From assembly GCF_900590885.1 (NCBI RefSeq), contig NZ_UUON01000045.1:124001-188000 (forward strand): a stretch of DNA of 64,000 nt, given 5' to 3'. A program made the translations under genes and the position numbers. This DNA comes from Pseudomonas viridiflava. Its GTDB lineage: Bacteria; Pseudomonadota; Gammaproteobacteria; Pseudomonadales; Pseudomonadaceae. Shown here in pieces: positions 1-8,734 of the stretch (position 1 is the first letter of the stretch; every line of letters begins with the position of its first letter). Below the pieces are notes generated by a model. It was given only the letters and a program-made list of their open reading frames with translations. It had not been told where the DNA came from and did not search any database.

Positions 1-430
1 CCGGTTCATCGCCATCCCAGGTGTAGAACAGGCGCGCGTAATGCACGCTGAAAATCACCCCGATCAGCAGCCATGAGCCGATCACGGTCAACGCAGTGAA
101 CCCGTAATGCACCAGGCGCGCGCTGCCGTCGAGGTCTTTGCTGCCCACCAGGTTCAGGGTGATGGTCGCCAGGCTGGCAATCGCCGCGATGCACACCATG
201 AACAGCACCAGGCCGGCGTTCTCATCTTCGATTTCGGCGATGCGTTTCACGTCGTCAGCCCGGGCGTGGCTGGCGAGCCACACCATCAGTATCAGGTAGG
301 TCCAGACCCCGGCGTTCCAGCCATAGAGTACTTTGCCAATCAGCGTATCAGCCGGCGCCAGGATGCCCACGGCAAGGCCGAGTACGGCGGCGGACGAGAG
401 GCGAGGGTGGGTGCGGGCGAGAAAAGCCAT
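1..430 (-). CDS. DUF1345 family membrane protein (3' end outside window)
   Basis: The minus-strand frame from the ATG at 430 stays open to the window edge, giving about 143 residues of a protein that begins MAFLARTHPRLSSAAVLG. It has several hydrophobic segments: VLGLAVGILAPA near residue 17, VWTYLILMVWLA near 42, LVLFMVCIAAIASLATI near 75 and FTALTVIGSWLLIGVIF near 112. The spacing and the HYARLFYTWDGDEP end of the visible part fit the DUF1345 family of inner-membrane proteins of unknown function. It is the last readable gene upstream of, and in the same direction as, the RND pump genes, but a 44-bp gap and lack of visible signals leave co-transcription open. The C-terminus is missing because the window starts here. 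Confidence 0.75.
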   Translation of the reverse strand, partial: MAFLARTHPRLSSAAVLGLAVGILAPADTLIGKVLYGWNAGVWTYLILMVWLASHARADDVKRIAEIEDENAGLVLFMVCIAAIASLATITLNLVGSKDLDGSARLVHYGFTALTVIGSWLLIGVIFSVHYARLFYTWDGDEP

Positions 431-474
431 AGGTGCTCACAACAGGGGAGGTTGTGAGCACCATAGCGCATTTT

Positions 475-3400
475 TTATCGACGCTTGCGCACCAGCTTCA
501 TGACCACCACAAAGAACACCGGCACAAACACCACCGCCAGGGTGGCGGTGATCATCCCGCCGATCACGCCGGTACCGATGGCTTGCTGGCTGGCCGAGCT
601 GGCACCGGTGGCAATCGCCAACGGCACCACGCCGAGGATGAACGCCAGCGAGGTCATGATGATCGGCCGCAGGCGCAGGCGCGCGGCTTTCAAGGTGGCG
701 TCGATCAGGTCTTCGCCCTGGTCGACCAGATCCTTGGCGAACTCGATGATCAGGATCGCGTTCTTCGCCGACAAACCGATGATGGTGATCAAGCCCACCT
801 TGAAGAACACATCGTTGGGCATGCCACGCAAGGTCACCGCCAACACCGCGCCGAGTACACCCAACGGCACCACCAGCAGCACCGAGGTCGGAATCGACCA
901 GCTTTCATACAGCGCCGCCAGGCACAGGAACACAATCAACAGCGACAGGCCTAGCAGCAATGGCGCCTGGGCGCCGGACAAACGTTCCTGCAGCGACAAC
1001 CCGGTCCATTCCTGGCCCAGGCCGGCGGGCAATTGGCTAACCAGCCGCTCGATTTCTGCCATGGCCTCGCCGGTGCTGTGCCCCGGCGCCGCTTCGCCGC
1101 TGATGGCGATGGCGGGGTAGCCGTTGTAGCGCGTCAGCTGCGCCGGGCCCTGGGTCCACTTGGCTTCGACAAACGCCGACAACGGCACCATCTTGCCGGC
1201 GTTATTGCGCACGTTGATCTTCATCAGGTCCGCCACCTGGCTGCGCTGGTCGCCTTCGGCCTGCACCACCACCCGCTGCATGCGGCCCTGGTTGGGGAAG
1301 TCGTTGATGTAAGCCGAGCCAATCGCCGACGACAGCACGTTGCCCACATCCGCAAAGGACACGCCCAGCGCGTTGGCCTGCTTGCGGTCTACCTCTAGCT
1401 GCACTTGCGGCGCCTCGGCCAGGGCGCTTTCACGCACGTTGGCCAGGATCGGGCTTTTCTCGGCGGCGGTCAGCAGTTCGGTACGCGCTTGCATCAATGC
1501 AGCATGGCCGACGCCACCCCGGTCCTGCAGGCGGAACTCGAACCCGCTGGAAGTGCCAAGGCCGTCCACCGGCGGCGGCAGAATCGCGTAGGCAATTGCG
1601 TCCTTAAGCTCGCTGAACGCGGCGTTGGCACGGTCGGCAATCGCCGAGGCCGAGTCTTCGCTGCTGCGCGTCGACCAATCCTTCAGTGTGGTAAACGCCA
1701 GCGCCGCATTCTGCCCCGAGCCGGAGAAGCTGAAGCCCATGATCATGGTGGTATCGCCCACCCCGGGTTCCTTGGCGTTATGCGCTTCGATCTGCTCGGC
1801 CACCTGCACCGTGCGGTTCTTGCTCGCACCGGGTGGCAATTGGATATCGGTGATGGTGTAGCCCTGGTCTTCCACCGGCAGGAACGAGGAGGGCAGGCGG
1901 CTGAACATCAGCCCCAGGCCCACCAGCAACACCAGGTAGATCAGCAGATAGCGCCCGCTGCGCTTGAGGGCGTAGGCCACCCAGCCCTCATAACGGTCGG
2001 TGAATTGCTCAAAGCGTTTATTGAACCAGCCGAAAAAGCCGGCCTTGGCATGGTGGTCGTCCTTGGCAATCGGCTTGAGCAAGGTGGCGCACAGCGCCGG
2101 GGTCAATGTCAGGGCGAGGAACGCCGAGAACAGAATCGAGGTGGCCATCGACAGCGAAAACTGCTGGTAGATCACCCCAACCGAGCCTTTCATGAACGCC
2201 ATCGGCAGAAACACCGCCACCAGCACCAAGGTGATACCGACGATGGCCCCGGTGATCTGGCCCATGGCCTTTTTGGTCGCATCCTTGGGCGACAGGCCCT
2301 CGGTGACCATGATGCGCTCGACGTTCTCCACCACCACAATCGCATCGTCCACCAGGATGCCGATGGCCAGCACCATGCCGAACATGGTCAGCACGTTGAT
2401 CGAAAAACCCAGCAACAGCATGGTGGCGAAGGTGCCCATCAGCGCAATCGGCACCACCAGGGTCGGGATCAAGGTGTAACGCACGTTCTGCAGGAACAGG
2501 AACATCACCGCAAACACCAGCGCCATGGCCTCCAGCAAGGTGTAGACCACCTTGGTGATCGAGACTTTGACGAATGGCGAGGTGTCGTACGGGATCTTGT
2601 ATTCCACATTGGCCGGGAAGTAGCGCGACAGCTCGTCCATCTTCGCGCGCACCAGGGTCGCGGTGTTCAGCGCGTTGGCCCCCGGCGCCAGTTGCACACT
2701 CACGGCGGTGGACGGCTTGCCGTTCAGGCGCGTGGAAAACTGGTATTCCTGGCTGCCGATTTCCACCCGCGCCACATCGCCGATGCGCACGGTGGAGCCG
2801 TCCGGGTTGGCCTTGAGCACGATGTCGGCGAACTCCGCCGGCGTCGACAGTTGGCCCTTGACCAGGATCGCCGCGGTGATTTCCTGGGTTTTAGTCCCCG
2901 GCAAATCACCGATGCTGCCCGCCGACACCTGGGCGTTCTGCGCGCTGATCGCCGCATTCACATCGGCCGGGGTGAGGTTGAAGCCAATCAGTTTCTGCGG
3001 ATCGATCCATATGCGCATCGCGCGTTCGGCACCGTACAACTGAGCCTTGCCCACGCCGTCCAGGCGCTTGAGTTCGTTCATCACGTTGCGCGCGAGGTAA
3101 TCGCTGAGCGCCACGTCGTCGAGATTGCCGTCGCTGGAGGTCAGGGTCACCAGCAGCAGGAAACCGGCGGATACCTTTTCTACCTGCAAGCCTTGCTGGG
3201 TGACGGCCTGGGGCAGGCGCGGCTCCACGGCTTTGAGGCGGTTCTGCACATCGACCTGGGCCATCTCCGGGTCGGTGCCCGGCTGGAAGGTGGCGGTAAT
3301 GGTCGCTGAACCGAGGCTGCTCTGGGATTCGAAATACAGCAGGTGGTCGGCACCGTTGAGCTCCTGCTCGATCAGGCTGACCACGCTTTCATCCAGGGTC

Positions 3401-3564
3401 TGCGCCGAGGCCCCGGGGTACACCGCGTAGATCTCCACCTTCGGCGGCGCGACGTTGGGGTACTGGGCCACCGGCAACTGCGGGATGGCCAGCGCGCCGG
3501 CCAGCAAAATAAACAGGGCCACCACCCAGGCGAAGATCGGGCGGTCAATAAAGAACTGCGGCAT
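475..3564 (-). CDS. RND multidrug efflux permease, MexD/AcrB-like (HAE-1)
   Basis: This 1,029-residue protein is the inner-membrane proton antiporter of a tripartite drug efflux pump. It starts MPQFFIDRPIFAWVVALF, the N-terminal helix typical of AcrB/MexB/MexD. It carries the TM4 segment GILVDDAIVVVENVERIM, whose two adjacent Asp residues belong to the proton relay, and a C-terminal half with the GLSAKNAILIIEFAK motif. By eye it is closer to MexD than to MexB in the first 450 residues (for example LPVAQYPNVAPP, GVIYQQFSLS). It lies 7 bp downstream of the adaptor gene, so the two form an operon; no outer-membrane channel gene follows, so it presumably borrows an OprM/OpmB-type channel. The divergent two-component system is the likely regulator. 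Confidence 0.93.
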   Translation of the reverse strand: MPQFFIDRPIFAWVVALFILLAGALAIPQLPVAQYPNVAPPKVEIYAVYPGASAQTLDESVVSLIEQELNGADHLLYFESQSSLGSATITATFQPGTDPEMAQVDVQNRLKAVEPRLPQAVTQQGLQVEKVSAGFLLLVTLTSSDGNLDDVALSDYLARNVMNELKRLDGVGKAQLYGAERAMRIWIDPQKLIGFNLTPADVNAAISAQNAQVSAGSIGDLPGTKTQEITAAILVKGQLSTPAEFADIVLKANPDGSTVRIGDVARVEIGSQEYQFSTRLNGKPSTAVSVQLAPGANALNTATLVRAKMDELSRYFPANVEYKIPYDTSPFVKVSITKVVYTLLEAMALVFAVMFLFLQNVRYTLIPTLVVPIALMGTFATMLLLGFSINVLTMFGMVLAIGILVDDAIVVVENVERIMVTEGLSPKDATKKAMGQITGAIVGITLVLVAVFLPMAFMKGSVGVIYQQFSLSMATSILFSAFLALTLTPALCATLLKPIAKDDHHAKAGFFGWFNKRFEQFTDRYEGWVAYALKRSGRYLLIYLVLLVGLGLMFSRLPSSFLPVEDQGYTITDIQLPPGASKNRTVQVAEQIEAHNAKEPGVGDTTMIMGFSFSGSGQNAALAFTTLKDWSTRSSEDSASAIADRANAAFSELKDAIAYAILPPPVDGLGTSSGFEFRLQDRGGVGHAALMQARTELLTAAEKSPILANVRESALAEAPQVQLEVDRKQANALGVSFADVGNVLSSAIGSAYINDFPNQGRMQRVVVQAEGDQRSQVADLMKINVRNNAGKMVPLSAFVEAKWTQGPAQLTRYNGYPAIAISGEAAPGHSTGEAMAEIERLVSQLPAGLGQEWTGLSLQERLSGAQAPLLLGLSLLIVFLCLAALYESWSIPTSVLLVVPLGVLGAVLAVTLRGMPNDVFFKVGLITIIGLSAKNAILIIEFAKDLVDQGEDLIDATLKAARLRLRPIIMTSLAFILGVVPLAIATGASSASQQAIGTGVIGGMITATLAVVFVPVFFVVVMKLVRKRR

Positions 3565-3571
3565 GGCGGGG

Positions 3572-4696
3572 TTATTCCTCTACCTGGACTTTTTCGCCGG
3601 GGCGCGCGTGTTGCAGGCCTTCGACCACAATGCGGTCACCGGGCTTGAGGCCGCTGCTGACGATCCAGCGATCCTCGATCACCGCGCCCAATTCCACCGG
3701 TTGCTGGCTGACGACCTGTTCGTCATTCAACAACAGCACCATCGGGATGCCGGCGCTGTCACGGGTGATGGCGCGTTGCGGCACGCTGATGCCTTGTTTA
3801 TCCACGGCCTGCTCCAGGCGCACGCGCACAAAGCTGCCGGGCAGCAAGTCGAGGTCGGGGTTGGGGAACTCGCTGCGCAGGATGATCTGCCCGGTGCCGG
3901 GGTCTACGCTGATTTCGGCGAACAGCAACTTGCCGGGCAGCGGGTACAGGCTGCCGTCGTCCTGGATCAGCGTGGCCTTGGCCTGGTCCTGGCCAACCTG
4001 CTTCAAGCTGCCGGCGCGGAAGGCGCGGCGCAGGTCGTTCAGCTCACGGGTGGACTGGGTGAGGTCGGCGTGGATCGGGTCCAGTTGCTGGATGATCGCC
4101 AGCGGCGTGGCTTCGTTCTGGCCCACCAGGGCGCCTTCGGTGACCAGCGCACGGCCGATGCGCCCGGAGATCGGCGCGGTCACGGTGGCATAACCCAGGT
4201 TCAGCTTGGCGCGTTCGACCGCAGCTTTATTGGCGGCGACTTCGGCGTTGGTCTGGCGCACCGCCGCGCGGGCATTGTCGTAGTCCTGGCCGCTGATGGC
4301 GTTGCCTTCCACCAGTTGGCTGTAGCGCTGCTCTTGCAGGCGCGCCTGGAAGGCATTGGCCTCGGCCTTGCTCAGGTTGGCCTGGGCGCTGTCGAGGTCG
4401 GCCTTGAACGGGGCCGGGTCGATACGAAACAGCACGTCGCCCTGTTTCACGTCATGGCCTTCCTTGAACACGCGCTGCATCACCACGCCGGCGACCCGTG
4501 CGCGCACTTCGGCGATGCGCGGCGCGGCGATGCGCCCGCTCAGCTCGCTGGTGATGGACAGGGGCTTGGCCTGCAGGGTTTCGATGCGCACCTTGGCCGG
4601 GGGCGCTTGCGGCGCCTCGGCGGCGGATTTGTCACACGCGCTCAGGGCCAGCGTCAGGGCCAGCAGGCAAAACGGCGCAAACAGATTCTTCGACAT
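3572..4696 (-). CDS. RND efflux periplasmic adaptor lipoprotein (MexA/AcrA family)
   Basis: A 374-residue membrane-fusion protein that links the RND permease to an outer-membrane channel. The ATG at 4696 is chosen because it begins a clear lipoprotein signal with lipobox LSAC (Cys21); Asp follows Cys, which by the Lol rule would hold it in the inner membrane. The body shows the split biotinyl-lipoyl motif (IAEVRARVAGVVMQRVFKEG, then the coiled-coil hairpin around residues 95-160, then ATVTAPISGRIG) and the beta-barrel segment LLPGSFVRVRLEQ. A longer frame exists upstream of 4696 but its extra residues are not signal-like. It is first in the operon with the permease gene. Confidence 0.93.
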   Translation of the reverse strand: MSKNLFAPFCLLALTLALSACDKSAAEAPQAPPAKVRIETLQAKPLSITSELSGRIAAPRIAEVRARVAGVVMQRVFKEGHDVKQGDVLFRIDPAPFKADLDSAQANLSKAEANAFQARLQEQRYSQLVEGNAISGQDYDNARAAVRQTNAEVAANKAAVERAKLNLGYATVTAPISGRIGRALVTEGALVGQNEATPLAIIQQLDPIHADLTQSTRELNDLRRAFRAGSLKQVGQDQAKATLIQDDGSLYPLPGKLLFAEISVDPGTGQIILRSEFPNPDLDLLPGSFVRVRLEQAVDKQGISVPQRAITRDSAGIPMVLLLNDEQVVSQQPVELGAVIEDRWIVSSGLKPGDRIVVEGLQHARPGEKVQVEE

Positions 4697-4770
4697 GCTC
4701 TTATCCCAATATTGACTGGCGCATCCTAAGGTCACCTGCGCCGCGGTGCTGTGAAGCTGTGTAGCTCGTG

Positions 4771-4784
4771 TGTGAAGAAATGTA
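4771..4784 (+). promoter_or_regulatory. RstA-box-like site
   Basis: TGTGAAGAAATGTA matches the reverse complement of the E. coli RstA box (TGTAACNANATGTA) at 10 of its 12 defined positions. It is the 3' part of three T/G-rich hexamers at 4758, 4769 and 4780, spaced exactly 11 bp apart, as OmpR-family regulators prefer. It lies between the divergent pump and two-component genes, so it could serve both. The match is seen; use by the adjacent regulator is inferred. Confidence 0.5.
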
Positions 4785-4848
4785 AGGGGTCGGCGCGCGG
4801 GGCGCCGGGGGCGTATATCCTTGCACAATCCTGCAAACACTGAAGATC

Positions 4849-4883
4849 AAAATGTGGGAGGGGGCTTGCCCCTTCCCACAGTG
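4849..4883. repeat. REP hairpin, single
   Basis: GTGGGAGGGGGCTTGCCCC followed by TTCCCAC forms a compact hairpin of the P. fluorescens REP type. It sits about 40 bp before the response-regulator start, inside the divergent promoter region. There is no second inverted REP, so it is a singlet or collapsed REPIN. Confidence 0.8.
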
Positions 4884-4924
4884 GATTTGTGTACTGCCGA
4901 CAAACTGTATTAATTGGAAACACC

Positions 4925-5626
4925 ATGCCCAACATCCTCCTGGTGGAAGACGACGCCGCACTCTCCGAGCTGATTGCCAGCTACCTGGAGCGCAATGGCT
5001 ACCACGTCAGCGTGCTCAGCCGTGGCGACCACGTGCGTGAACGTGCGCGCGTCAGCCCGCCGGACCTGGTGATCCTTGACCTGATGCTGCCCGGCCTCGA
5101 CGGCTTGCAGGTGTGCCGCTTGCTGCGCGCCGACTCGGCGGGCCTGCCGATCCTGATGCTCACCGCGCGCGACGACAGCCACGACCAGGTGCTGGGCCTG
5201 GAAATGGGCGCCGACGACTACGTGACCAAACCCTGTGAGCCCCGCGTGCTGCTGGCCCGCGTGCGCACCTTGCTGCGCCGCAGCAGTTTGTCCGAGCCGC
5301 AGGTGGCCAGTGACCAGATCCTGATGGGCAACCTGTGCATCGACCTGTCGGAGCGCACCGTGACCTGGCGCGGCCAGGCGGTGGAGTTGTCCAGCGGCGA
5401 ATACAACCTGCTGGTGGTGTTGGCCCGGCACGCCGGCGAGGTGCTCAGCCGCGACCAGATCCTGCAACGCCTGCGGGGTATCGAGTTCAACGGCACCGAC
5501 CGCTCGGTGGACGTGGCCATCTCCAAGCTGCGCCGCAAGTTCGACGACCACGCCGGCGAAGCGCGCAAGATCAAGACCGTGTGGGGCAAGGGCTACCTGT
5601 TCAGCCGTTCCGAGTGGGAATGCTGA
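4925..5626 (+). CDS. OmpR-family response regulator, RstA-like
   Basis: A 233-residue two-component response regulator. Residues 1-115 form the receiver: acidic pair D9/D10, phosphoacceptor D52 in VILDLMLPG, T80 and K102 in DDYVTKPCEP. Residues about 130-230 form the winged-helix DNA-binding domain (ELSSGEYNLLVVLARHAGEVLSRDQIL, then VAISKLRRKF and VWGKGYLFS). The ATG at 4925 is preferred over an upstream ATG at 4889 because MPNILLVEDD is the conserved beginning. The kinase gene follows after 3 bp, and the RND pump operon is divergent. An RstA-box-like sequence in the shared promoter supports the RstA assignment, but orthology to E. coli RstA is an inference. Confidence 0.9.
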   Translation: MPNILLVEDDAALSELIASYLERNGYHVSVLSRGDHVRERARVSPPDLVILDLMLPGLDGLQVCRLLRADSAGLPILMLTARDDSHDQVLGLEMGADDYVTKPCEPRVLLARVRTLLRRSSLSEPQVASDQILMGNLCIDLSERTVTWRGQAVELSSGEYNLLVVLARHAGEVLSRDQILQRLRGIEFNGTDRSVDVAISKLRRKFDDHAGEARKIKTVWGKGYLFSRSEWEC

Positions 5627-5629
5627 TCG

Positions 5630-6931
5630 ATGTTTCGAGTACTGCTGCGCCTCTACCTGATCACCATCGTCACCTACAGCGCGGCGATGTTCCTGATCCC
5701 CAAGCTGGTGATCCAGCTGTTCGAACACCGCTACCTGGACTACAACGTCGAGCAGTCCCGGGGTATGCAAAAGCTGATCGTCAAGCAATACCTGCGCGCG
5801 CCGGTGGAGCGCTGGTCGCAGGTGACCGAGCAACTGGGGCAAGACTTTGCGCCGCTCAAGGTGCAACTGCTGCTGCGCCAGGACGCCAGTTACACGCCCG
5901 CCGAAGCCACGCTTCTGGAGCAGGGCAAGCCGGTGATTCGCCTGGGGGAGTGGGGCTGGATGGAAGAAGTCAGTTCGCCGATCAACCAGCAATTCGTGGT
6001 CAAGCTGACCGTCCCGCCGGACCCGCTGGACATGAACCTGTTGTACTGGTCGATGAACGTGCTGATCGGCGCCGCGCTGCTGGCTTGCCTGCTGGTGTGG
6101 TTGCGCCCGCACTGGCGTGATCTGGAGCGCCTGAAAAGCACCGCCGCGCAATTGGGCAAGGGCAACCTGGCCGAGCGCACGCGTATCCCGCCCAGCTCGA
6201 ATATCGGTAGCCTGGCGGCGGTGTTCGACACCATGGCCGGCGATATCGAACACCTGCTCAACCAGCAGCGCGACCTGCTCAATGCCGTGTCCCACGAACT
6301 GCGCACGCCGCTCACGCGCCTGGATTTCGGCCTGGCGCTGGCGCTCTCCGAAGACCTGCCCCAAGCCAGCCGCGAACGCCTGCAAAGCCTGGTGGCGCAC
6401 ATTCGTGAGCTGGATGAGCTGGTGCTGGAATTGCTCTCCTACAGCCGCCTGCAAAACCCGGCGCAGTTGCCGGAGCGGGTCGAGGTGGTACTCGATGAAT
6501 TTATCGACAGCGTGCTGGGCAGTGTCGATGACGAACTGGAAAATCCCGAAATCGTTATCGATGTAGCCCTCGACTGCGCCGTGGAACGCTTCAGCCTCGA
6601 CCCGCGCCTCACCGCCCGCGCCTTGCAAAACCTGCTGCGCAACGCCACGCGTTACTGCGACAAACGCATTCAGGTCGGGGTCAAGGTGTGCCCCAAGGGC
6701 TGTGAAATCTGGGTGGACGACGATGGCATCGGCATTCCGCTGGACCAGCGCGAACGCATCTTCGAACCGTTCTACCGCCTCGACCGCAGCCGCGACCGCG
6801 CCACCGGCGGTTTCGGCCTGGGCCTGGCCATCAGCCGGCGCGCCCTGGAAGCCCAGGGCGGCACCTTGACGGCCCTGGCCTCGCCGTTGGGCGGCGCGCG
6901 CTTTCGCGTGTGGCTGCCCAGCGTCGCCTGA
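5630..6931 (+). CDS. Sensor histidine kinase, RstB-like
   Basis: A 433-residue membrane sensor kinase, cognate to the response regulator that ends 3 bp upstream. The first membrane helix is near residues 7-27, a periplasmic sensor region of about 110 residues follows, and the second helix is near 141-158. A HAMP linker is followed by the dimerisation domain with the phosphorylated His222 in NAVSHELRTPLTRLDF. The ATPase domain has the N box (ALQNLLRNATRYC), G1 (VDDDGIGIP), F box (FEPFYRLD) and G2 (GGFGLGLAIS). Its stop codon abuts the stop of the convergent anti-sigma gene. The stimulus cannot be read from sequence; location suggests control of the adjacent efflux pump. Confidence 0.9.
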   Translation: MFRVLLRLYLITIVTYSAAMFLIPKLVIQLFEHRYLDYNVEQSRGMQKLIVKQYLRAPVERWSQVTEQLGQDFAPLKVQLLLRQDASYTPAEATLLEQGKPVIRLGEWGWMEEVSSPINQQFVVKLTVPPDPLDMNLLYWSMNVLIGAALLACLLVWLRPHWRDLERLKSTAAQLGKGNLAERTRIPPSSNIGSLAAVFDTMAGDIEHLLNQQRDLLNAVSHELRTPLTRLDFGLALALSEDLPQASRERLQSLVAHIRELDELVLELLSYSRLQNPAQLPERVEVVLDEFIDSVLGSVDDELENPEIVIDVALDCAVERFSLDPRLTARALQNLLRNATRYCDKRIQVGVKVCPKGCEIWVDDDGIGIPLDQRERIFEPFYRLDRSRDRATGGFGLGLAISRRALEAQGGTLTALASPLGGARFRVWLPSVA

Positions 6932-7597
6932 TCAGAGCACCTTGACCGCGCGGCCGATCGCCTGGATTGGCCCGGTGGGTTTGCCGGTGGGCGAGCCGCG
7001 CGGGTCTTCCAGGGTCAGCTCGAACAGCTGGTTCGACGACAGCGGCGGCAGCTTGTCCAGCGGCACCGACAGGCTTTCACCCGGCTTGACCAGCCCCAGG
7101 GAGACCGGGCCTTGCCAGCCGTCGCCCTTGGTCCAGAACTGCAAGGCCTTGTCCGCCGGCACTTCCATCACGCCCAACGGGATCAACTGGATCTGCTGAT
7201 TATTGCTGGCCTGGATCACCCAACCGGGCGCCTGGGTTTGCGGGGCCACCAGCACCACCACAAAACTCGGTTCGACGGGTGAGCGAGTCAGCAGCAGCGT
7301 GGCCAATACCACGCTCGCCGCCAACCCGGCAGCGGCGAGGCCGCGCCACACCGCCAGCAGATCCCACCAGGGCGCGCGCGCGCTGCCGAGGTTGCGCTCG
7401 ATGCGCCGCCATAGCTGAGCCGAGGGCGGCACCGGTTCAGCCAGCGCCGCGAGGGGCAGCAGGCGCTGTTCCCAGGCGTCTACCGCCGCGCGTAATTCGG
7501 CGTCGTGCGGGAGGCGTTGTTCGACCTCGGCGCGTTGTTCGGCGGGCAGGGTGCCCAACACATATTCGCTGGCCAGTTCGTCCAGGGGTTCACTCAT
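6932..7597 (-). CDS. Anti-sigma factor, RskA-like
   Basis: A 221-residue membrane-anchored anti-sigma factor. The cytoplasmic N-terminus (LDELASEYVLGTLPAEQRAEVEQRL) resembles the zinc-less anti-sigma domain of the RskA family. One membrane helix lies near residues 90-105 (GLAAAGLAASVVLATLLL), and the rest is a periplasmic RskA C-terminal domain rich in beta strands and prolines. The ATG at 7597 is chosen because it overlaps the sigma-factor stop as ATGA, the usual translational coupling of such pairs; an in-frame Met three codons earlier is possible. It would hold the partner ECF sigma inactive until regulated proteolysis. Confidence 0.87.
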   Translation of the reverse strand: MSEPLDELASEYVLGTLPAEQRAEVEQRLPHDAELRAAVDAWEQRLLPLAALAEPVPPSAQLWRRIERNLGSARAPWWDLLAVWRGLAAAGLAASVVLATLLLTRSPVEPSFVVVLVAPQTQAPGWVIQASNNQQIQLIPLGVMEVPADKALQFWTKGDGWQGPVSLGLVKPGESLSVPLDKLPPLSSNQLFELTLEDPRGSPTGKPTGPIQAIGRAVKVL

Positions 7598-8106
7598 GCC
7601 ATGCACTCCCGCAGCGCGGCGAGGCTACGTTTGATCCAGGCTTTGACGGTCCCCAGCGGGGTGCCCGTTTTCTGCGCGATTTCGCTGTGGGAATAGCCGT
7701 CGACATAGGCATGCAGGATGCACGTGCGACGGGCCGGGTCGAGCTGTTCGAGGCAGGTGTAGATCTGCCCTGAATGCCCATCCAATTCAATGTTGGCAAC
7801 CTGTTCGTGTTCTTCGCCCAGCGGCACCTCGCGGTAGTGGTTGCGCACCGCGTTGAGCGCCAGGTGCCGAGTCACGCTATGCACCCAGCCGCGCGCCGAA
7901 CCTCGGCCGGGGTCGAAACTGCCGGCGCCGCGCCAGATCTTGATAAACGCGTCATGCACGATGTCTTCGGCCAGGGCCTTGTCCCGCGCAATGCGCAGGG
8001 CCACGCCGAGCAAGCGGCTGCTGTCCTGCTCGTACAGTTGGCGCAACGCGCGTTGATCGCCACGGGCACAGGCCAGCAGACAGGCTTCGTAATCGAACAC
8101 ACACAT
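7594..8106 (-). CDS. ECF sigma factor (SigK/RskA-paired type)
   Basis: A 170-residue RNA polymerase sigma-70 family ECF factor. Region 2 contains DKALAEDIVHDAFIKIWRGAGSFDPGRGSARGW split over about residues 42-75, and region 4 contains YSHSEIAQKTGTPLGTVKAWIKRSLAALRE near 138-167, a helix-turn-helix that reads the -35 element. It is co-transcribed and translationally coupled with the RskA-like anti-sigma. The ATG at 8106 sits directly against the GAGGG motif, leaving no normal spacing; a GTG two codons in, at 8100, would have 4 nt spacing, so the exact start is uncertain. The DUF3455 gene just upstream is a plausible regulon member. Confidence 0.9.
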   Translation of the reverse strand: MCVFDYEACLLACARGDQRALRQLYEQDSSRLLGVALRIARDKALAEDIVHDAFIKIWRGAGSFDPGRGSARGWVHSVTRHLALNAVRNHYREVPLGEEHEQVANIELDGHSGQIYTCLEQLDPARRTCILHAYVDGYSHSEIAQKTGTPLGTVKAWIKRSLAALRECMA

Positions 8107-8121
8107 CCCTCAATGGCCGGA

Positions 8122-8153
8122 CCCTATGGCAAGCACGTGTGCTCGCCATAGGG
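8122..8153. repeat. 32-bp near-perfect palindrome
   Basis: CCCTATGGCAAGCAC, then GT, then a 15-base arm that mismatches at one position, form a strong hairpin between the DUF3455 stop and the sigma start. No T-run follows on either strand, so it is not a classic intrinsic terminator. It could attenuate read-through, stabilise the upstream mRNA end, or be an operator. Confidence 0.75.
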
Positions 8154-8171
8154 CAGCGTAGCCCGGTTTAC

Positions 8172-8693
8172 TCAGTTGGCCGCCCAGAAAATGTAATCGG
8201 CCTGGTATTTCACCACTTCCTGCTTGCCCTTGTTGGCCGCCGTGCACTCGGTGCTTGGCGCCACGCCGCCTTTGAGCGCGACCCGCTGGATATAACTCAC
8301 GCCGCTCATGGCGCCCTTGCCTTCGGCCGGGTTGGCCTTGACCAATTGATACGGCAAGTTACCAGGGCTCGAGGGCGCCACGGCCAGCTGAGTGCCGGTA
8401 ATTTTCGAACCATCCTTGGCCTGCCAGGTGGCCGGTGGGCCGAAATAGGTGCCGACTTGCTTGCCGCTGCGGTCATTCAGTACGGCTTTGGGGCCGACGA
8501 AGGTCCACTCGGTTTGGCCGGCGGCGTTGGCTTTGTCGCGGCATTCGTAGGTGATTTCGCCGACGCCGGTGGTTTCCATCGCTACTTTATGGCCATCCGG
8601 CACCTTGATGCTGTCGGGCAAGCCGGCCTGGGCGAAGGCGGCAGGGCTGGCAACGAGCAAACCGGTGAGGCAGAGCAGGGCTTTAGCGTTCAT
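8172..8693 (-). CDS. DUF3455 domain secreted protein
   Basis: A 173-residue protein with a clear Sec signal peptide (MNAKALLCLTGLLVASPAAFA, cleavage near residue 21), so periplasmic or secreted. The mature part matches the DUF3455 layout: VPDGHKVAMETTGVGEITYEC, WTFVGPKAVL, GTYFGPPATWQAKDGS and the end VKYQADYIFWAAN. The function of the family is unknown. The ATG at 8693 has a GGAG site 8 bases upstream; the longer open frame runs antisense into the TSUP gene and is rejected. Its position just upstream of the ECF sigma/anti-sigma pair suggests it belongs to that stress regulon. Confidence 0.85.
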   Translation of the reverse strand: MNAKALLCLTGLLVASPAAFAQAGLPDSIKVPDGHKVAMETTGVGEITYECRDKANAAGQTEWTFVGPKAVLNDRSGKQVGTYFGPPATWQAKDGSKITGTQLAVAPSSPGNLPYQLVKANPAEGKGAMSGVSYIQRVALKGGVAPSTECTAANKGKQEVVKYQADYIFWAAN

Positions 8694-8734
8694 GGGTGTT
8701 TCTCCATTAGATGAAACAGCAGGGTTGCTGCAGG

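Noticed and set aside
1405..3309. Plus-strand open frame opposite the RND permease (634 codons)
   Set aside because: Low-complexity HRQG-rich translation and complete overlap with a conserved gene.
4910..6628. Minus-strand open frame opposite the two-component genes (572 codons)
   Set aside because: Covers both the receiver and kinase genes in antisense, with Gln/His-rich sequence lacking any family feature.
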